DNA from: Pararoseomonas baculiformis
Lineage (GTDB): Bacteria > Pseudomonadota > Alphaproteobacteria > Acetobacterales > Acetobacteraceae
Direction: 5' to 3'
Assembly (NCBI RefSeq): GCF_017813395.1
Contig: NZ_JAGIZB010000009.1
Span: 124,001-188,000 of the forward strand
DNA length: 64,000 nt
Of the stretch, positions 1 through 9,023 are shown one piece after another. The notes below the pieces were generated by a model. The model worked only from the letters and a program-made list of their open reading frames with translations, made no database searches and was not told the origin of the DNA. A program made the position numbers and the translations under genes. Within the stretch, counting starts at the first letter, position 1. Each line of letters starts with the position of its first letter.

Positions 1-263
1 CAGCGCTTGCCGTCATCCTCCACCTTGTGGCCCTCGGCCATCTGCGGATGGGCGGCGAAGTTCTCGTCAACCCCGTAGAGGGTGTCGAACACCATGAAGC
101 CGTGGTTCCGCGTGACATTGGCCGTGGTCCAGTGCGGATCCAGGAAGGCCAGGTCGATCTGGGGGACGAAGCGCAGCGTGCGGGCCTGGCCGAGCGCGAT
201 GCCCGGCGCGGCCAGCGCGGCCCCGAAGGTGGCGGTGCCCTTCAGCAATGAGCGACGATCCAT
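1..263 (-). CDS. ABC transporter substrate-binding protein, SBP family 5 (N-terminal part)
   Basis: Only the first 87 codons are inside the window; the gene runs off the left edge. The start is the ATG at 263-261. The N-terminus reads MDRRSLLKGTATFGAALAAP, a Tat-like signal (RRSLLKG) with an AxA-type cleavage region. It is followed by TLRFVPQIDLAFLDPHWTT and a stretch containing FDTLYGVDENF, the typical beginning of periplasmic dipeptide/oligopeptide-binding proteins. It would deliver a peptide or related ligand to an ABC permease lying outside the window. It lies 83 bp downstream of the GMC oxidoreductase on the same strand, so the two may be co-transcribed. Substrate cannot be told from this fragment. 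Confidence 0.8.
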   Translation of the reverse strand, partial: MDRRSLLKGTATFGAALAAPGIALGQARTLRFVPQIDLAFLDPHWTTANVTRNHGFMVFDTLYGVDENFAAHPQMAEGHKVEDDGKR

Positions 264-346
264 CCATTCAACCCTTTCGGCAGCGTTACACCGCGAAGCC
301 TATCCCGCGGCCGGCGGCCGGCGCCACCGGTTTCGGGCGGGCCGCC

Positions 347-1954
347 TCAGCCGCGCGCCCAGCGGGCGGCGATCATGGCGGCCGCCTTCTCCGCGATCAT
401 GATGGTCGCGGCATTGGTGTTGCCGTTGATATGGACAGGCATGATGGAGGCATCAGCCACGCGCAGCCCCTCCACGCCGCGCAGGCGCAGCGCGGGATCC
501 ACGACGGAATCCGGATCCCCGCCCATGCGGCAGGTGCCGACGAAATGATGCGTGGTGTTCGCCACGTCGCGGATGCTGGCGATCAGCCCCTCATCCCCGT
601 CGCCCTCGGGCCCTGGCACCAGCTCGCCCTCGATATGCGGCGCGAGGGCCGGGCCCTGCAGCACGCGGCGGATGCGGCGTATCCCGCGGACCAGCACGGG
701 CAGGTCGGCGGGGTTGCTGAGATAGCGCGGGGCGATCACGGGCGCGGCGCCCGGATCGGCCGAGCGGAGGCGCACCGTGCCATGGCTGCTCGGACGGCCC
801 TGCCGGACCGTCACGGTGAATCCCTCCCGCTCCGGCAGGTGGCCGCGCGCGGGCATGAGGCCGATGGCCATGCCCAGCTGCATGTCGGGGATGTCCAGAT
901 CGTCGCTCGATCGGAAGAAGCCGCCGGTGGAGAAGGGCGTGTTGGCGATGATGCCGCGGCCGGAGAGCGCGTAGTCCAGCACGGCCTTCGCGCCGCGGAG
1001 CGGCCTTGTATGGGCATAGGCCGTGACCGGCCCGCGGCAGGCGTAGTGCATGCGGTAGGACAGGTGGTCCAGCAGGTTGCCGCCCACGGCGGGGCGGTCC
1101 AGCCGCACGGGGATGCCATGCTCCACCAGGTGCTCCGCCGGGCCGATGCCCGACAGCATGAGAAGCTTGGGGGAGTTGAACACGCCGGCCGCGAGGATCG
1201 TCTCCCGCCCCGCCTCGATCCGCATCGCCGCGCCATCCCGCAGGATCTCGGCGCCCGCCACGCGCCCATTCTCCAGGACCAGCCGCTGCACCTCCGCGCG
1301 CGTCAGCACCGTCAGGTTCGGCCGCTTCATGGCCGGGCGCAGATAGGCGCTGGCCGTGCTCCAGCGCCGGCCACGGCGGGTGGTCAGGTCGTAATGCCCG
1401 AAGCCCTCCTGGCTGGCGCCGTTGAAATCCACATGCACCGGATAGCCCTCATCCGCCGCGGCGGTGAGGAAGGCCTCGCAGATCGGGGGCACCGGGCGGC
1501 CCAGGCTCACATGCAGCGGGCCCTGATCGCCATGGTGATCGTCCGAGCCGCGCTCGCTCCGCTCCGCCTTGCGGAAGAAGGGCAGCACCTCGTCATAGGA
1601 CCAGCCTGTGCAGCCCCGCTGGCGCCAGTCGTCGAAGTCGCGGGGATGGCCGCGGATGTAGATCATGCCGTTGATGGAGCTGGAGCCGCCCAGCACCTTG
1701 CCGCGGGCGCAGAAGATCCGCCTTCCGTTCAGCTCCGGCTCCGGCTCGCTCTCGTAGTTCCAGTTGTGCTGCGGCGCGGACACGTTCCGTCCCACGGCGG
1801 CGGGAATGCGGAGCAGCGGGTCGCTGTCCCTGCCGCCCGCTTCCAGCAGCACCACGCGATGTCCCGGATTCTCAGAAAGGCGGCTGGCCAGCACGCAGCC
1901 GGCCGAGCCGGCGCCGATCACGAGGAAGTCGCAACCGAGGACATGTCCCGCCAA
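347..1954 (-). CDS. GMC family FAD-dependent oxidoreductase (choline dehydrogenase-like)
   Basis: A 535-residue flavoprotein that oxidises an alcohol to an aldehyde or ketone. The FAD-binding Rossmann motif GAGSAG is at residues 14-19, the GMC signature GKVLGGSSSINGMIYIRG near 86-103, and the C-terminal catalytic region has HHFVGTCRMG (about 470) and NTNAATIMI (about 512). Length is normal for choline dehydrogenase/BetA-like enzymes. The start is TTG at 1954; I chose it because GGAGG sits 7 nt upstream and no in-frame ATG fits. There is no signal peptide, so it is probably cytoplasmic. The true substrate is unknown: BetA-like GMC proteins are abundant and variable in Acetobacteraceae. A binding protein gene follows 83 bp downstream, so the enzyme may act on an imported compound. 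Confidence 0.92.
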   Translation of the reverse strand: MAGHVLGCDFLVIGAGSAGCVLASRLSENPGHRVVLLEAGGRDSDPLLRIPAAVGRNVSAPQHNWNYESEPEPELNGRRIFCARGKVLGGSSSINGMIYIRGHPRDFDDWRQRGCTGWSYDEVLPFFRKAERSERGSDDHHGDQGPLHVSLGRPVPPICEAFLTAAADEGYPVHVDFNGASQEGFGHYDLTTRRGRRWSTASAYLRPAMKRPNLTVLTRAEVQRLVLENGRVAGAEILRDGAAMRIEAGRETILAAGVFNSPKLLMLSGIGPAEHLVEHGIPVRLDRPAVGGNLLDHLSYRMHYACRGPVTAYAHTRPLRGAKAVLDYALSGRGIIANTPFSTGGFFRSSDDLDIPDMQLGMAIGLMPARGHLPEREGFTVTVRQGRPSSHGTVRLRSADPGAAPVIAPRYLSNPADLPVLVRGIRRIRRVLQGPALAPHIEGELVPGPEGDGDEGLIASIRDVANTTHHFVGTCRMGGDPDSVVDPALRLRGVEGLRVADASIMPVHINGNTNAATIMIAEKAAAMIAARWARG

Positions 1955-2123
1955 GCTCAGGCCTCCAAGCCGCCCCTGTGACCGAAGCGGCGGGGGCCTC
2001 CTCGCCCATTGTCACCACGGATGCCGCCCGCTGGCCACCTCCGGCCGCAGGCGCTCCCGATCCGCCCCCCTGGTGCCGGCGCACGGTCCCGGCGCGGCTC
2101 CGGCCGCGCCGGGCTGGCCGGTC

Positions 2124-3386
2124 TCAGCGTTGGGGAGCCTGGCGAGCCTCCTCCGAATCCGGGGCGGCCAGCAACCGCCGCCTCTCGGCGATCACGCGCT
2201 CCAACTCGGCCGCTTCGGCGCGGAGACGCTCAAGCCCGGCATTGGCATTCGCAAGATCAGCCTCCAGCGCCGTTGCCTGGCCCTGCAGGGCCTGGATCCG
2301 CGTCGTTCCCTGCTCCACCGCGCGTCCGGCCTCCTGCACGCGGGCAGAGGCCGCATCGGCCTCCGCACGACGGGCCGCCAACTCGGAGGATGTCGCGCCG
2401 AGAGCCTCGCGCAGCCCGGCAAGCTGCCGCTCCGCTTCAGCGGCAGCCTGCCGCTGCGCCTGCAGGGCGGCCTCGGCCTCGCTGACCTGGCGGCGCAGCG
2501 TGCCGGTGCGCTCATCGAGCTCGGCGGCCTGCCTTCCCGCGGCAGCGACACGCTGCTCAGCGGCGGCCACGGCCGTGCTCAGCTCGCCCAGCCGGGCCTG
2601 CGCCGCTTCCACCCCGGCCTGGCGCTCCGCCAGCGCCGCGCCGGCGGCCTCGATGCCGCTTCGCAGTTCCGCCAGCCGCGCCTCGGCCTGGGATGCGGCA
2701 TTGGCCAGTTCGGCAACCCGTGCCTCGCCAGCCCGCAGCTGCTGGGCGCCTGCCTCGGCTGAGCGGGTGACCTCGGCCAGGCGTGCCTCCGCCTGGGCCA
2801 TGGCCGCACGGCGCGTCGCCAGCTCGGCCTCTGCCGCGGCGGCCGCTTCCCGCAGGCCCTGGAGCTGCCTCTCGCCCTCGGTCAAGCCCGCCTGGCGTTC
2901 CGTCAGGGATTGCTGCGCCTGCTCGGCCTGCCCGCTCAGCGCCGCGACACGTCCCTGAGCGGCCTCGGCCTGCTGGCCCAGTTCCGCCATCCGCGCTTCC
3001 GCCTGCGCGACGCTCGCGGCAAGTTCGCGGTTCCGGTTCTCGGCGGCCACGCCTGCGGAGCGGGCCGCTTCCGTCCGCTGCGTGATCGCGGCGAGATCGC
3101 CGGCCGCGCGGCGCTCCTGGCCGAGGGTGTTCTCCAGCTCGGCAGCGCGCGCCGCCTCGGCCCGTCGCCCGGCCTCGGCGTCCTCCAGGCGGCCGCCGCG
3201 GGACAGCGCCAGGGACCAGCCCAGCACCAGGAGCACGACACCGATGGAGGCGCCCCCGAGCAGCCACCAGGAGATGCCGAACAGCCCGGAAGAAGGCGCG
3301 GGCGCGGGCGGGGCCGCTGGCGCCATCGTCGGGGCGGGTTGGGATCGGCTCGCCTGGGTGGGCTGATTGCGCTGCTTTCCTGCCAT
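2124..3386 (-). CDS. Single-pass membrane protein with a long coiled coil
   Basis: 420 residues, function not recognised. The first ~35 residues are rich in Pro, Ala and Gln. One membrane segment follows at about 36-60 (SWWLLGGASIGVVLLVLGWS). From about residue 68 to 400 the protein is almost pure heptad-like sequence made of A, E, R, Q and L, with repeats such as AEARLAEL and AEAQR. This suggests a long coiled coil, probably periplasmic, anchored in the inner membrane. No catalytic motif is visible. I chose the ATG at 3386 over an in-frame TTG 15 nt upstream because GAGG lies 9 nt before it. Hits to myosin-like or SMC-like proteins would reflect composition only. It stands alone; the neighbouring genes give no functional hint. 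Confidence 0.75.
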   Translation of the reverse strand: MAGKQRNQPTQASRSQPAPTMAPAAPPAPAPSSGLFGISWWLLGGASIGVVLLVLGWSLALSRGGRLEDAEAGRRAEAARAAELENTLGQERRAAGDLAAITQRTEAARSAGVAAENRNRELAASVAQAEARMAELGQQAEAAQGRVAALSGQAEQAQQSLTERQAGLTEGERQLQGLREAAAAAEAELATRRAAMAQAEARLAEVTRSAEAGAQQLRAGEARVAELANAASQAEARLAELRSGIEAAGAALAERQAGVEAAQARLGELSTAVAAAEQRVAAAGRQAAELDERTGTLRRQVSEAEAALQAQRQAAAEAERQLAGLREALGATSSELAARRAEADAASARVQEAGRAVEQGTTRIQALQGQATALEADLANANAGLERLRAEAAELERVIAERRRLLAAPDSEEARQAPQR

Positions 3387-3743
3387 GCTCTTCCGCCTCA
3401 ATGCGATGACGCAGGAGAGGTATCACAGGACTTCCGGAAGAGGACCATAGATTGTCGAGGGGCATCCCCGGCAGGACGAGCAGGCAGGCGCGGATGGCGC
3501 CCGGCACGCTCGTTGCTGGAACCGCCACGCCGTTCCCTTCCGGCCCGAGCATCGGCCGGCCGGTCCGGCGGGGTGCCTTCCGCGCCGCTTTCCCGGATGC
3601 CGTTCCGTCGCGCACTCCTGGCGGCCACCGCTCCCGCACGGCCCGGAAGCCCCCGGAAACATTTTATCCACTTCTCCGTTGCCCCAACGCGCCCTTACCG
3701 GAAGCAGGTCACCTGGCCTGCCCCAAGGAGGAGAGGAAATGTT
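3387..3743. other. Intergenic region
   Basis: 357 bp between two divergently read genes. It must hold the promoters of the coiled-coil protein (leftward) and of the DUF2231/sugar dehydrogenase pair (rightward). I see no clear -35/-10 pair, repeat or RNA. The only strong signal is AGGAGGAGAGG at 3726-3736, the ribosome binding site of the next gene. Confidence 0.5.
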
Positions 3744-4175
3744 GTGGTTGCCACATCCGCGCCAGCTGTCCTGAGGCCAATCCATCCGCTTCACGCGATC
3801 CTTCTCGCCTTCCCCCTCCCCCTGTTCCTGGGGGCGCTGGCCAGCGATTTTGCCTATTCGGCAACCTACCAGGTGCAATGGGCCAATTTCTCGTCCTGGC
3901 TGATCGCCGGGGGCCTGCTTGTCGGTGCCTTCGTGGTGCTCTGGGCGTTGGTGAACCTGTTCCGCAGCGCAAGGCCACGCACGGGGCGCTCGATCGCCTA
4001 CTTCGTCGTGCTGCTGGCCATGTGGGCCCTGGGTTTCATCAATGCCCTGGTCCACGCAAAGGACGCCTGGGCGACCATGCCGGAGGGTCTCTACCTGTCG
4101 GGGATCACGTCACTCCTGGCGCTTGTCGCGTCCTGGATCGGTTATGCCGGGTTTCAGGCCAGAGAGGTGCACTGA
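3744..4175 (+). CDS. DUF2231-type four-helix membrane protein
   Basis: 143 residues with four predicted membrane segments, centred near residues 25, 60, 90 and 125. The motif HPLHAILLAFPLPLFLGAL, followed by a tyrosine-rich loop, is the hallmark of DUF2231 proteins. These are often encoded beside sorbosone/glucose dehydrogenase-like proteins or heme proteins, and some members are thought to anchor or service periplasmic redox partners. I chose the GTG at 3744 because it is the only start between the strong AGGAGG at 3726 and the first membrane helix. The stop overlaps the start of the next gene by one base (TGATG), so the two are translationally coupled. It probably supports the downstream PQQ enzyme. 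Confidence 0.8.
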   Translation: MVATSAPAVLRPIHPLHAILLAFPLPLFLGALASDFAYSATYQVQWANFSSWLIAGGLLVGAFVVLWALVNLFRSARPRTGRSIAYFVVLLAMWALGFINALVHAKDAWATMPEGLYLSGITSLLALVASWIGYAGFQAREVH

Positions 4176-5455
4176 TGCGCTCGATTCTTTTGATCGGCAT
4201 CGCCGCGATCGCCCTGTCCGCCTGCGACGGCGACCCCGGCCCGCAGCAATACGGCGCCACGCCCAACCTGCCGGAACCGCAGCGGGGCCTGCTGCCCAGC
4301 ATGACGATCCCGAGGCCGGCGAACTGGGGCAACGACCGGCCCACGGTACCGGAGGGATACACGATCACGGCGATCGCCACGGATCTCCGGATCCCACGCC
4401 AGACGCTTGTCCTACCGAATGGCGACATCCTGGTCGCGGAGGGTTCCGGCGGCAACGCGCCTGCGCTCCGCCCCAAGGACATCATCGCCGGCTTCATCAA
4501 GAGCCTCGGGAAGAGTTCGGCGAAGGGCGGCAACCGGCTCACGCTGCTGCGCGACAGCGATGGCGACGGCACCTATGAGGCGCAAGGCGTTTTCGCGGAC
4601 AACCTCAACGCACCCTATGGCCTCGCGCTGGCCAATGGCGCCATCTACGTAGCCAACCAGGATTCGCTGGTGCGCTTCGATTACCGTGACGGCCAGACCC
4701 AGGCGAGCGGGCCGCCGACAGTGGTCGCAGGCCTGCCCTCGGCGATCAACCACCACTGGACGAAGGCGATGACCGTCAGCCCTGACGGCCGCTTCCTCTA
4801 TGTCGGCATCGGCTCGAACAGCAACATCACCGAGCGTGGGATGGTGGCCGAGGTTGACCGGGCGATGGTGTGGCAGATCGACGCCCAGACGGGAGCCCAC
4901 AGGCCCTACGCAACCGGCCTTCGCAACCCCACCGCCCTGACCATCCAGCCCGGGACGGGCCAGCTCTGGGCTGTGGTGAACGAACGGGACGAGATCGGCC
5001 CCAATCTCGTTCCGGACTACCTGACTTCCGTGCGCGAGGGAGGCTTCTACGGCTGGCCCTACAGCTATTGGGGCCAGAATGTCGACACGCGCGCGCAACC
5101 GCAGGACCCGCAGAAGGTCGCCGCGGCCATTCGCCCGGACTACAGCCTGGGGGCGCATGTCGCCGCGCTCGGCGTGGCCTTCTCCACCCCGGCGATGGGG
5201 ACGAACTTCGCCGACGGGGTGTTCGTCGGCGAGCACGGAAGCTGGAACCGGAGCGTGCCCTCCGGCTACAAGGTGGTCTTCGTGCCGTTCCGCGATGGCC
5301 GGCCCGCCGCGGAACCGATCGACTTCGTGTCCGGCTTCCTGAATGGCGAAGGCAACGCGCGAGGCCGGCCTGTGGGGGTGACAGTGGACCCTCGCGGGGC
5401 CCTGATCGTCGCCGATGACCTATCGAACACGGTCTGGCGGATCACCCCGCGGTAG
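4175..5455 (+). CDS. PQQ-dependent sugar (sorbosone/glucose-type) dehydrogenase, lipoprotein
   Basis: 426 residues. The N-terminus MRSILLIGIAAIALSACDG is a lipoprotein signal with lipobox LSAC. The mature part is a six-bladed propeller of the soluble glucose/sorbosone dehydrogenase family: GYTITAIATDLRIPRQ, LPNGDILVAEGSGG, HHWTKAMTVSPDGRFLYVGI, GLRNPTALTIQPGTGQLWAV, FVGEHGSWNRS and VTVDPRGALIVADD. In this family GxRNxxGL/ALTI and the GEHGSWNR loop line the active site that holds PQQ and calcium. It would oxidise aldoses or sorbosone-like sugars in the periplasm. It is coupled to the upstream DUF2231 gene. The substrate cannot be fixed by reading; soluble members vary in specificity. Confidence 0.88.
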   Translation: MRSILLIGIAAIALSACDGDPGPQQYGATPNLPEPQRGLLPSMTIPRPANWGNDRPTVPEGYTITAIATDLRIPRQTLVLPNGDILVAEGSGGNAPALRPKDIIAGFIKSLGKSSAKGGNRLTLLRDSDGDGTYEAQGVFADNLNAPYGLALANGAIYVANQDSLVRFDYRDGQTQASGPPTVVAGLPSAINHHWTKAMTVSPDGRFLYVGIGSNSNITERGMVAEVDRAMVWQIDAQTGAHRPYATGLRNPTALTIQPGTGQLWAVVNERDEIGPNLVPDYLTSVREGGFYGWPYSYWGQNVDTRAQPQDPQKVAAAIRPDYSLGAHVAALGVAFSTPAMGTNFADGVFVGEHGSWNRSVPSGYKVVFVPFRDGRPAAEPIDFVSGFLNGEGNARGRPVGVTVDPRGALIVADDLSNTVWRITPR

Positions 5456-5480
5456 CGGATCCCTCCCGTTCGATTCCGCG

Positions 5481-5509
5481 GGCAGGGCCGTGCCTGATGC
5501 GGCCCTGCC
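5481..5509 (+). terminator. Hairpin after the sugar dehydrogenase gene
   Basis: A perfect 9-bp stem (GGCAGGGCC / GGCCCTGCC) with an 11-nt loop begins 26 bp after the stop codon. It has no T-tract, so it may be a weak or Rho-assisted terminator or an mRNA-stabilising structure. In the rest of the 302-bp gap (5456-5757) I see nothing. Confidence 0.45.
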
Positions 5510-5757
5510 ACGCCACCGGCATCAGCGATCATGTGATCGGGGGGCATGTTCCCGCGGCCGGTATCGGGCGTTTGCTCACGGACCGTCCCCGGGCCAGGGG
5601 GCCGGCAACCCCCGGGATGCCGCCATCCGCGCCGGGCACGGACATGCCGGGCCTATCGTAAGGCGTCGCGCTGTTCGACGCGCCCGGCGGCGATCGCTCC
5701 TGGGCCGGGCACCGGCGGCCCGGGGCCGGCAAGTGACGGAAACGGTACGGCATGTGA

Positions 5758-7347
5758 ATGTTCCAACCTGACCAGCAGGCACGGGCAGCAGTCCTGAATC
5801 CCATGAACACGGCAACGGCAAGCATGTGGAAAAGCGGCGAGCCCGGGGGGACGAGCCTGGGCATGGACCAAGCCGGCACCCATCTCCCGGGCACGATCCT
5901 CCAGCCAGGACGCAATTGCTGGCGCATTACGACCGCCGACCGCGTGACGGTGATCATCGACGCGGCCGAGTACTTCCGGAACGCCCGCTTCGGCATGCTC
6001 GCGGCGGAACGCCGCATCATGCTGATCGGCTGGGACTTCGACGCGCGCATCGCCCTGGCACCGGAGGATGAGTTGCCGGGCGTGCCCACCCGTCTCGGCG
6101 ACTTCATCCTGTGGCTGGTGGAGCGGAAGCCCGAGCTGGAGGTGTTCGTGCTGCGCTGGGATTTCGGCGCGATGAAAAGCCTGTTCCGCGGCAGCACCTG
6201 GCTGACCGTGCTGCGCTGGATGCGGCATCCGCGCATCACCCTGAAGCTGGACAGCGCTCATCCCCCCGCCGCCTCCCACCACCAGAAGATCATCGTGATC
6301 GACGACAGCCTCGCCTTCTGCGGCGGAATCGACATCACGAGCGGCCGCTGGGATACGCGCCAGCATCGCGACGACGAGCCGGGGCGCCGGAATCCAGGCC
6401 GCTACCAGCATCCTCCCTGGCACGATGCGACGACAGCCCTGGAAGGGCCGGTCGCCGCCACCTTGGGCGAGCTCGCGCGGCGCCGATGGCAGGCCGCCGG
6501 CGGGGACCCGCTGCCGCCGGTCGAGCATCGCACCCAGTCCTGGCCGGAGGATCTCCGGCCGGGCTTCCGCAACGTCGCCGTCGCCATCGCCCGCACCAGC
6601 CCGGAGTTCGGCGACGCCGAAGGCGTGCAGGAGGTCGAGCAGCTCTGGCTCGACCTGATCGCGTCCGCGCGGCGCCATATCTACGCCGAGAGCCAGTACT
6701 TCGCCTCGCGACGGGTCGCCGAGGCCGTTGCACGCCGCCTCGCGGAACCTGGCGGGCCGGAAATCGTCCTGATCAACCCGGTTTCCGCGCAGGGCTGGCT
6801 GGAACCCCTTGCGATGGATACGGCGCGCGCGCGGCTACGCGAGGCATTGCGCCGGCACGATCCCCACGGGCGCTTCCGCATCTATCATCCATGCACGGAA
6901 AGCGGTGCGCCGATCTATGTCCATGCAAAGATCCTGATCGTCGATGACCAGGTCCTGCGGGTCGGGTCGTCGAACCTGAACAACCGCTCCATGCGCCTGG
7001 ATACCGAATGTGACATCGTGATCGATGCCGCCCTGCCCGGCAATGCCGGCATCGAGGCCGACATCGTGGCGATCCGCGACAGCCTCCTGGCGGAGCATCT
7101 CGGGCGCTCCGTGGAGGAGATTTCCCGCAGCCTGTCGAGCACGGGATCCCTGATCGCCACGATCGAGGCACTGCGCGGGGAGCACAGGACGCTGTGCCCT
7201 TACGAAACCCCGGACCTCAATGCCGTCGAGCAATGGCTGGCCGACAACGAGGTTCTCGATCCCGAAAGTCCGGACGAGATCCTTGAGCCATTCGCGAAAC
7301 ATAGCCTCCTCCGGGGGCTTCGCCGGGCGATACGGCCGGTGCGGTAG
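5758..7347 (+). CDS. Phospholipase D-like protein with two HKD motifs
   Basis: 529 residues with two complete PLD catalytic motifs: HHQKIIVIDD near residue 174 and HAKILIVDD near 388, the latter followed by GSSNLNNRSMRLDTE. Two HKD half-sites per chain are typical of phospholipase D and cardiolipin synthases. The N-terminal part (RIMLIGWDFDARI, FVLRWDFGAMKSLFR) matches the bacterial PLD-like subgroup that lacks membrane helices. It probably hydrolyses or transfers phosphatidyl groups, so it may take part in membrane lipid remodelling. The start is uncertain: no good ribosome site precedes the ATG at 5758, and in-frame ATGs follow at 5803 and 5863. It stands alone and converges on the tctA gene to its right. 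Confidence 0.85.
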   Translation: MFQPDQQARAAVLNPMNTATASMWKSGEPGGTSLGMDQAGTHLPGTILQPGRNCWRITTADRVTVIIDAAEYFRNARFGMLAAERRIMLIGWDFDARIALAPEDELPGVPTRLGDFILWLVERKPELEVFVLRWDFGAMKSLFRGSTWLTVLRWMRHPRITLKLDSAHPPAASHHQKIIVIDDSLAFCGGIDITSGRWDTRQHRDDEPGRRNPGRYQHPPWHDATTALEGPVAATLGELARRRWQAAGGDPLPPVEHRTQSWPEDLRPGFRNVAVAIARTSPEFGDAEGVQEVEQLWLDLIASARRHIYAESQYFASRRVAEAVARRLAEPGGPEIVLINPVSAQGWLEPLAMDTARARLREALRRHDPHGRFRIYHPCTESGAPIYVHAKILIVDDQVLRVGSSNLNNRSMRLDTECDIVIDAALPGNAGIEADIVAIRDSLLAEHLGRSVEEISRSLSSTGSLIATIEALRGEHRTLCPYETPDLNAVEQWLADNEVLDPESPDEILEPFAKHSLLRGLRRAIRPVR

Positions 7348-7435
7348 GCAGGGGGAAGCCACCGGCACCCTTTCCCGGCGGGCCGGGAGGATGGCGACCA
7401 GCGGGCCGACCTCCCGGGCATGTCCCGTGGCCTTC

Positions 7436-7465
7436 AGGCGCCTGCCCCCGTGGAGGCAGGCGCCT
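7436..7465. terminator. Shared hairpin between convergent genes
   Basis: An 11-bp perfect stem (AGGCGCCTGCC / GGCAGGCGCCT) with an 8-nt loop lies between the stops of the PLD-like gene (7347) and tctA (7473). The base following on the plus strand is T-rich for only a few positions. Its location suits a bidirectional terminator. Confidence 0.55.
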
Positions 7466-7472
7466 TCGTTCC

Positions 7473-9023
7473 TCAGGGAGCCCTGCGGGCCAAGTCGGCC
7501 GCCGGGGTGGCGGCCTCCACCGCTTCCAGGCTGTCCGCCTTGCGCTTGCGGAGCAGCCCATACCCGGCCCAGGCCAGCAGCGCGGCGGTGGAAAGCAGGA
7601 AGCCCGCGCTGATCGGGCGCTCCATGAACACCATCAGGTCACCACGCGAGAGCAGCATGGCCCGCCGCAGGTGCTCCTCCATCAGCGGCCCCAGGATGAA
7701 GCCGAGGATGAGCGGCGCCGGCTCGAAACGCAGCAGCATCATCGCGTACCCGAAGATGCCGAAGAGCATCACCAGCAGCACGTCGAAGGCGCTGTTGTTC
7801 ACGCTGAACACGCCGATGCAGATGAAGAGCAGGATGGTGGGGTAGAGCAGGCGGTAGGGAATGGCCAGCATCTTCACCCAGATCCCGATCAGCGGCAGGT
7901 TCAGGATCACCAGCATGATGTTGCCGATCCAGAAGCTGGCGATCAGCCCCCAGAAGAGCTCGGGATGGTCGGAGACCAGCCGCGGCCCGGGCTGGATGCC
8001 CTGGATGATCATCGCCCCCAGCATCAGCGCCATCACCGCATCGCCGGGGATGCCAAGGGTGAGGGTCGGGATGAAGGCCGTCTGCGCCGCCGCGTTGTTG
8101 GCGGATTCCGGCGCGGTCACGCCCTCCACCGCGCCCTTGCCGAAGCGCGAGGGATCCCGCGCCACCTTCTTCTCCACCGCGTAGCTGATGAAGGAGGCGA
8201 TGGTGGCGCCCGCGCCCGGCAGCGCGCCGAAGATCGCGCCGATCCCCGTGCCCCGCAGCATCGGCAGGGTGGACTGCTTCATGTCCTGCCCGGTGGGCAT
8301 CATGGAGCGGAGCGTGATCTTCTCCTTCGCGCCCTCGTTCCTGCCCATGCGGCGGATGGAGGCGATCACCTCGGCCACGCCGAACAGGCCCATGGCCAGC
8401 GCGACGAGGCTGATGCCATCCGAGAGCTGCGGGATGTCGAAGGTGAAGCGCTGCTGGCCGGTTTGCACATCCGTGCCGACCATGCCGAGGGCGAGCCCCA
8501 CGAGCACCATGGAGATCCCCTTCACCGGGGAACCCTGGGCGAGGGTCGCGGCCGCCACCAGGCCCAGCACCATCATCGCGAAGTAGTCGGCCGGCCCGAA
8601 GGACAGCGCGACACTTGAAAGCATGGGCGAGAAGGCGGTGAGGATGATGATGCCGAGGCTCGCGCCCACGAAGGAGGCGATGGTCGTCAGGAACAGCGCG
8701 ACGCCCGCCCTGCCCTTCTGCGCCATCGGATAGCCGTCCAGGCAGGCGACCGCCGCCGAAGGCGTGCCCGGCAGGTTCAGCAGGATCGATGCGGTGGAGC
8801 CACCATATTGCGCGCCGTAATAGATCCCGGCCAGCATCACCAGCGCCGCCGTGGGCGGCACGTGGAAGGTGAGCGGCAGGAGCATCGAGATGGTGGCAAG
8901 CGCCCCGATCCCCGGCAGCACGCCGATGAAGGTGCCCAGGAACACGCCGATGAAGCAATAGAGCAGCGTCTGCGGGCTGAAGGCCTCGGAGAAGCCGAGG
9001 GCGAGGTTGGAGAAGAGTTCCAT
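7473..9023 (-). CDS. tctA: Tripartite tricarboxylate transporter large permease TctA (copy 1)
   Basis: 516 residues, about 12 membrane helices, the usual TctA length. Family motifs are present: GVLPGIGALATISMLLPLTF near the N-terminus, GIYYGAQYGGSTASILLNLP, and a second related block, GAIFGALPGAGATIASFISY, followed by APESANNAAAQTAFIPTLTL. This is the large subunit that moves tricarboxylates or other carboxylates, energised by an ion gradient, using a periplasmic TctC/Bug binding protein. I chose the ATG at 9023, which overlaps the tctB stop by one base (TGATG); a GTG 12 nt upstream is also possible. No tctC adjoins the pair, so the binding protein must come from elsewhere. The permease shares long identical stretches with copy 2. 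Confidence 0.92.
   Translation of the reverse strand: MELFSNLALGFSEAFSPQTLLYCFIGVFLGTFIGVLPGIGALATISMLLPLTFHVPPTAALVMLAGIYYGAQYGGSTASILLNLPGTPSAAVACLDGYPMAQKGRAGVALFLTTIASFVGASLGIIILTAFSPMLSSVALSFGPADYFAMMVLGLVAAATLAQGSPVKGISMVLVGLALGMVGTDVQTGQQRFTFDIPQLSDGISLVALAMGLFGVAEVIASIRRMGRNEGAKEKITLRSMMPTGQDMKQSTLPMLRGTGIGAIFGALPGAGATIASFISYAVEKKVARDPSRFGKGAVEGVTAPESANNAAAQTAFIPTLTLGIPGDAVMALMLGAMIIQGIQPGPRLVSDHPELFWGLIASFWIGNIMLVILNLPLIGIWVKMLAIPYRLLYPTILLFICIGVFSVNNSAFDVLLVMLFGIFGYAMMLLRFEPAPLILGFILGPLMEEHLRRAMLLSRGDLMVFMERPISAGFLLSTAALLAWAGYGLLRKRKADSLEAVEAATPAADLARRAP

Noticed and set aside
248-1981. Long plus-strand frame of 577 codons opposite the first GMC gene
   Set aside because: It is antisense to a clear GMC oxidoreductase, with no domain or ribosome site; GC-rich DNA leaves such frames open by chance.
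3452-4174. Upstream extension of the sugar dehydrogenase frame
   Set aside because: The frame is open from 3452, but the lipoprotein signal begins at 4175 and overlaps the DUF2231 stop, so 4175 is the start.
7671-8618. Plus-strand frame rich in His and Gln within tctA copy 1
   Set aside because: Shadow of TctA; composition is that of reversed hydrophobic codons.
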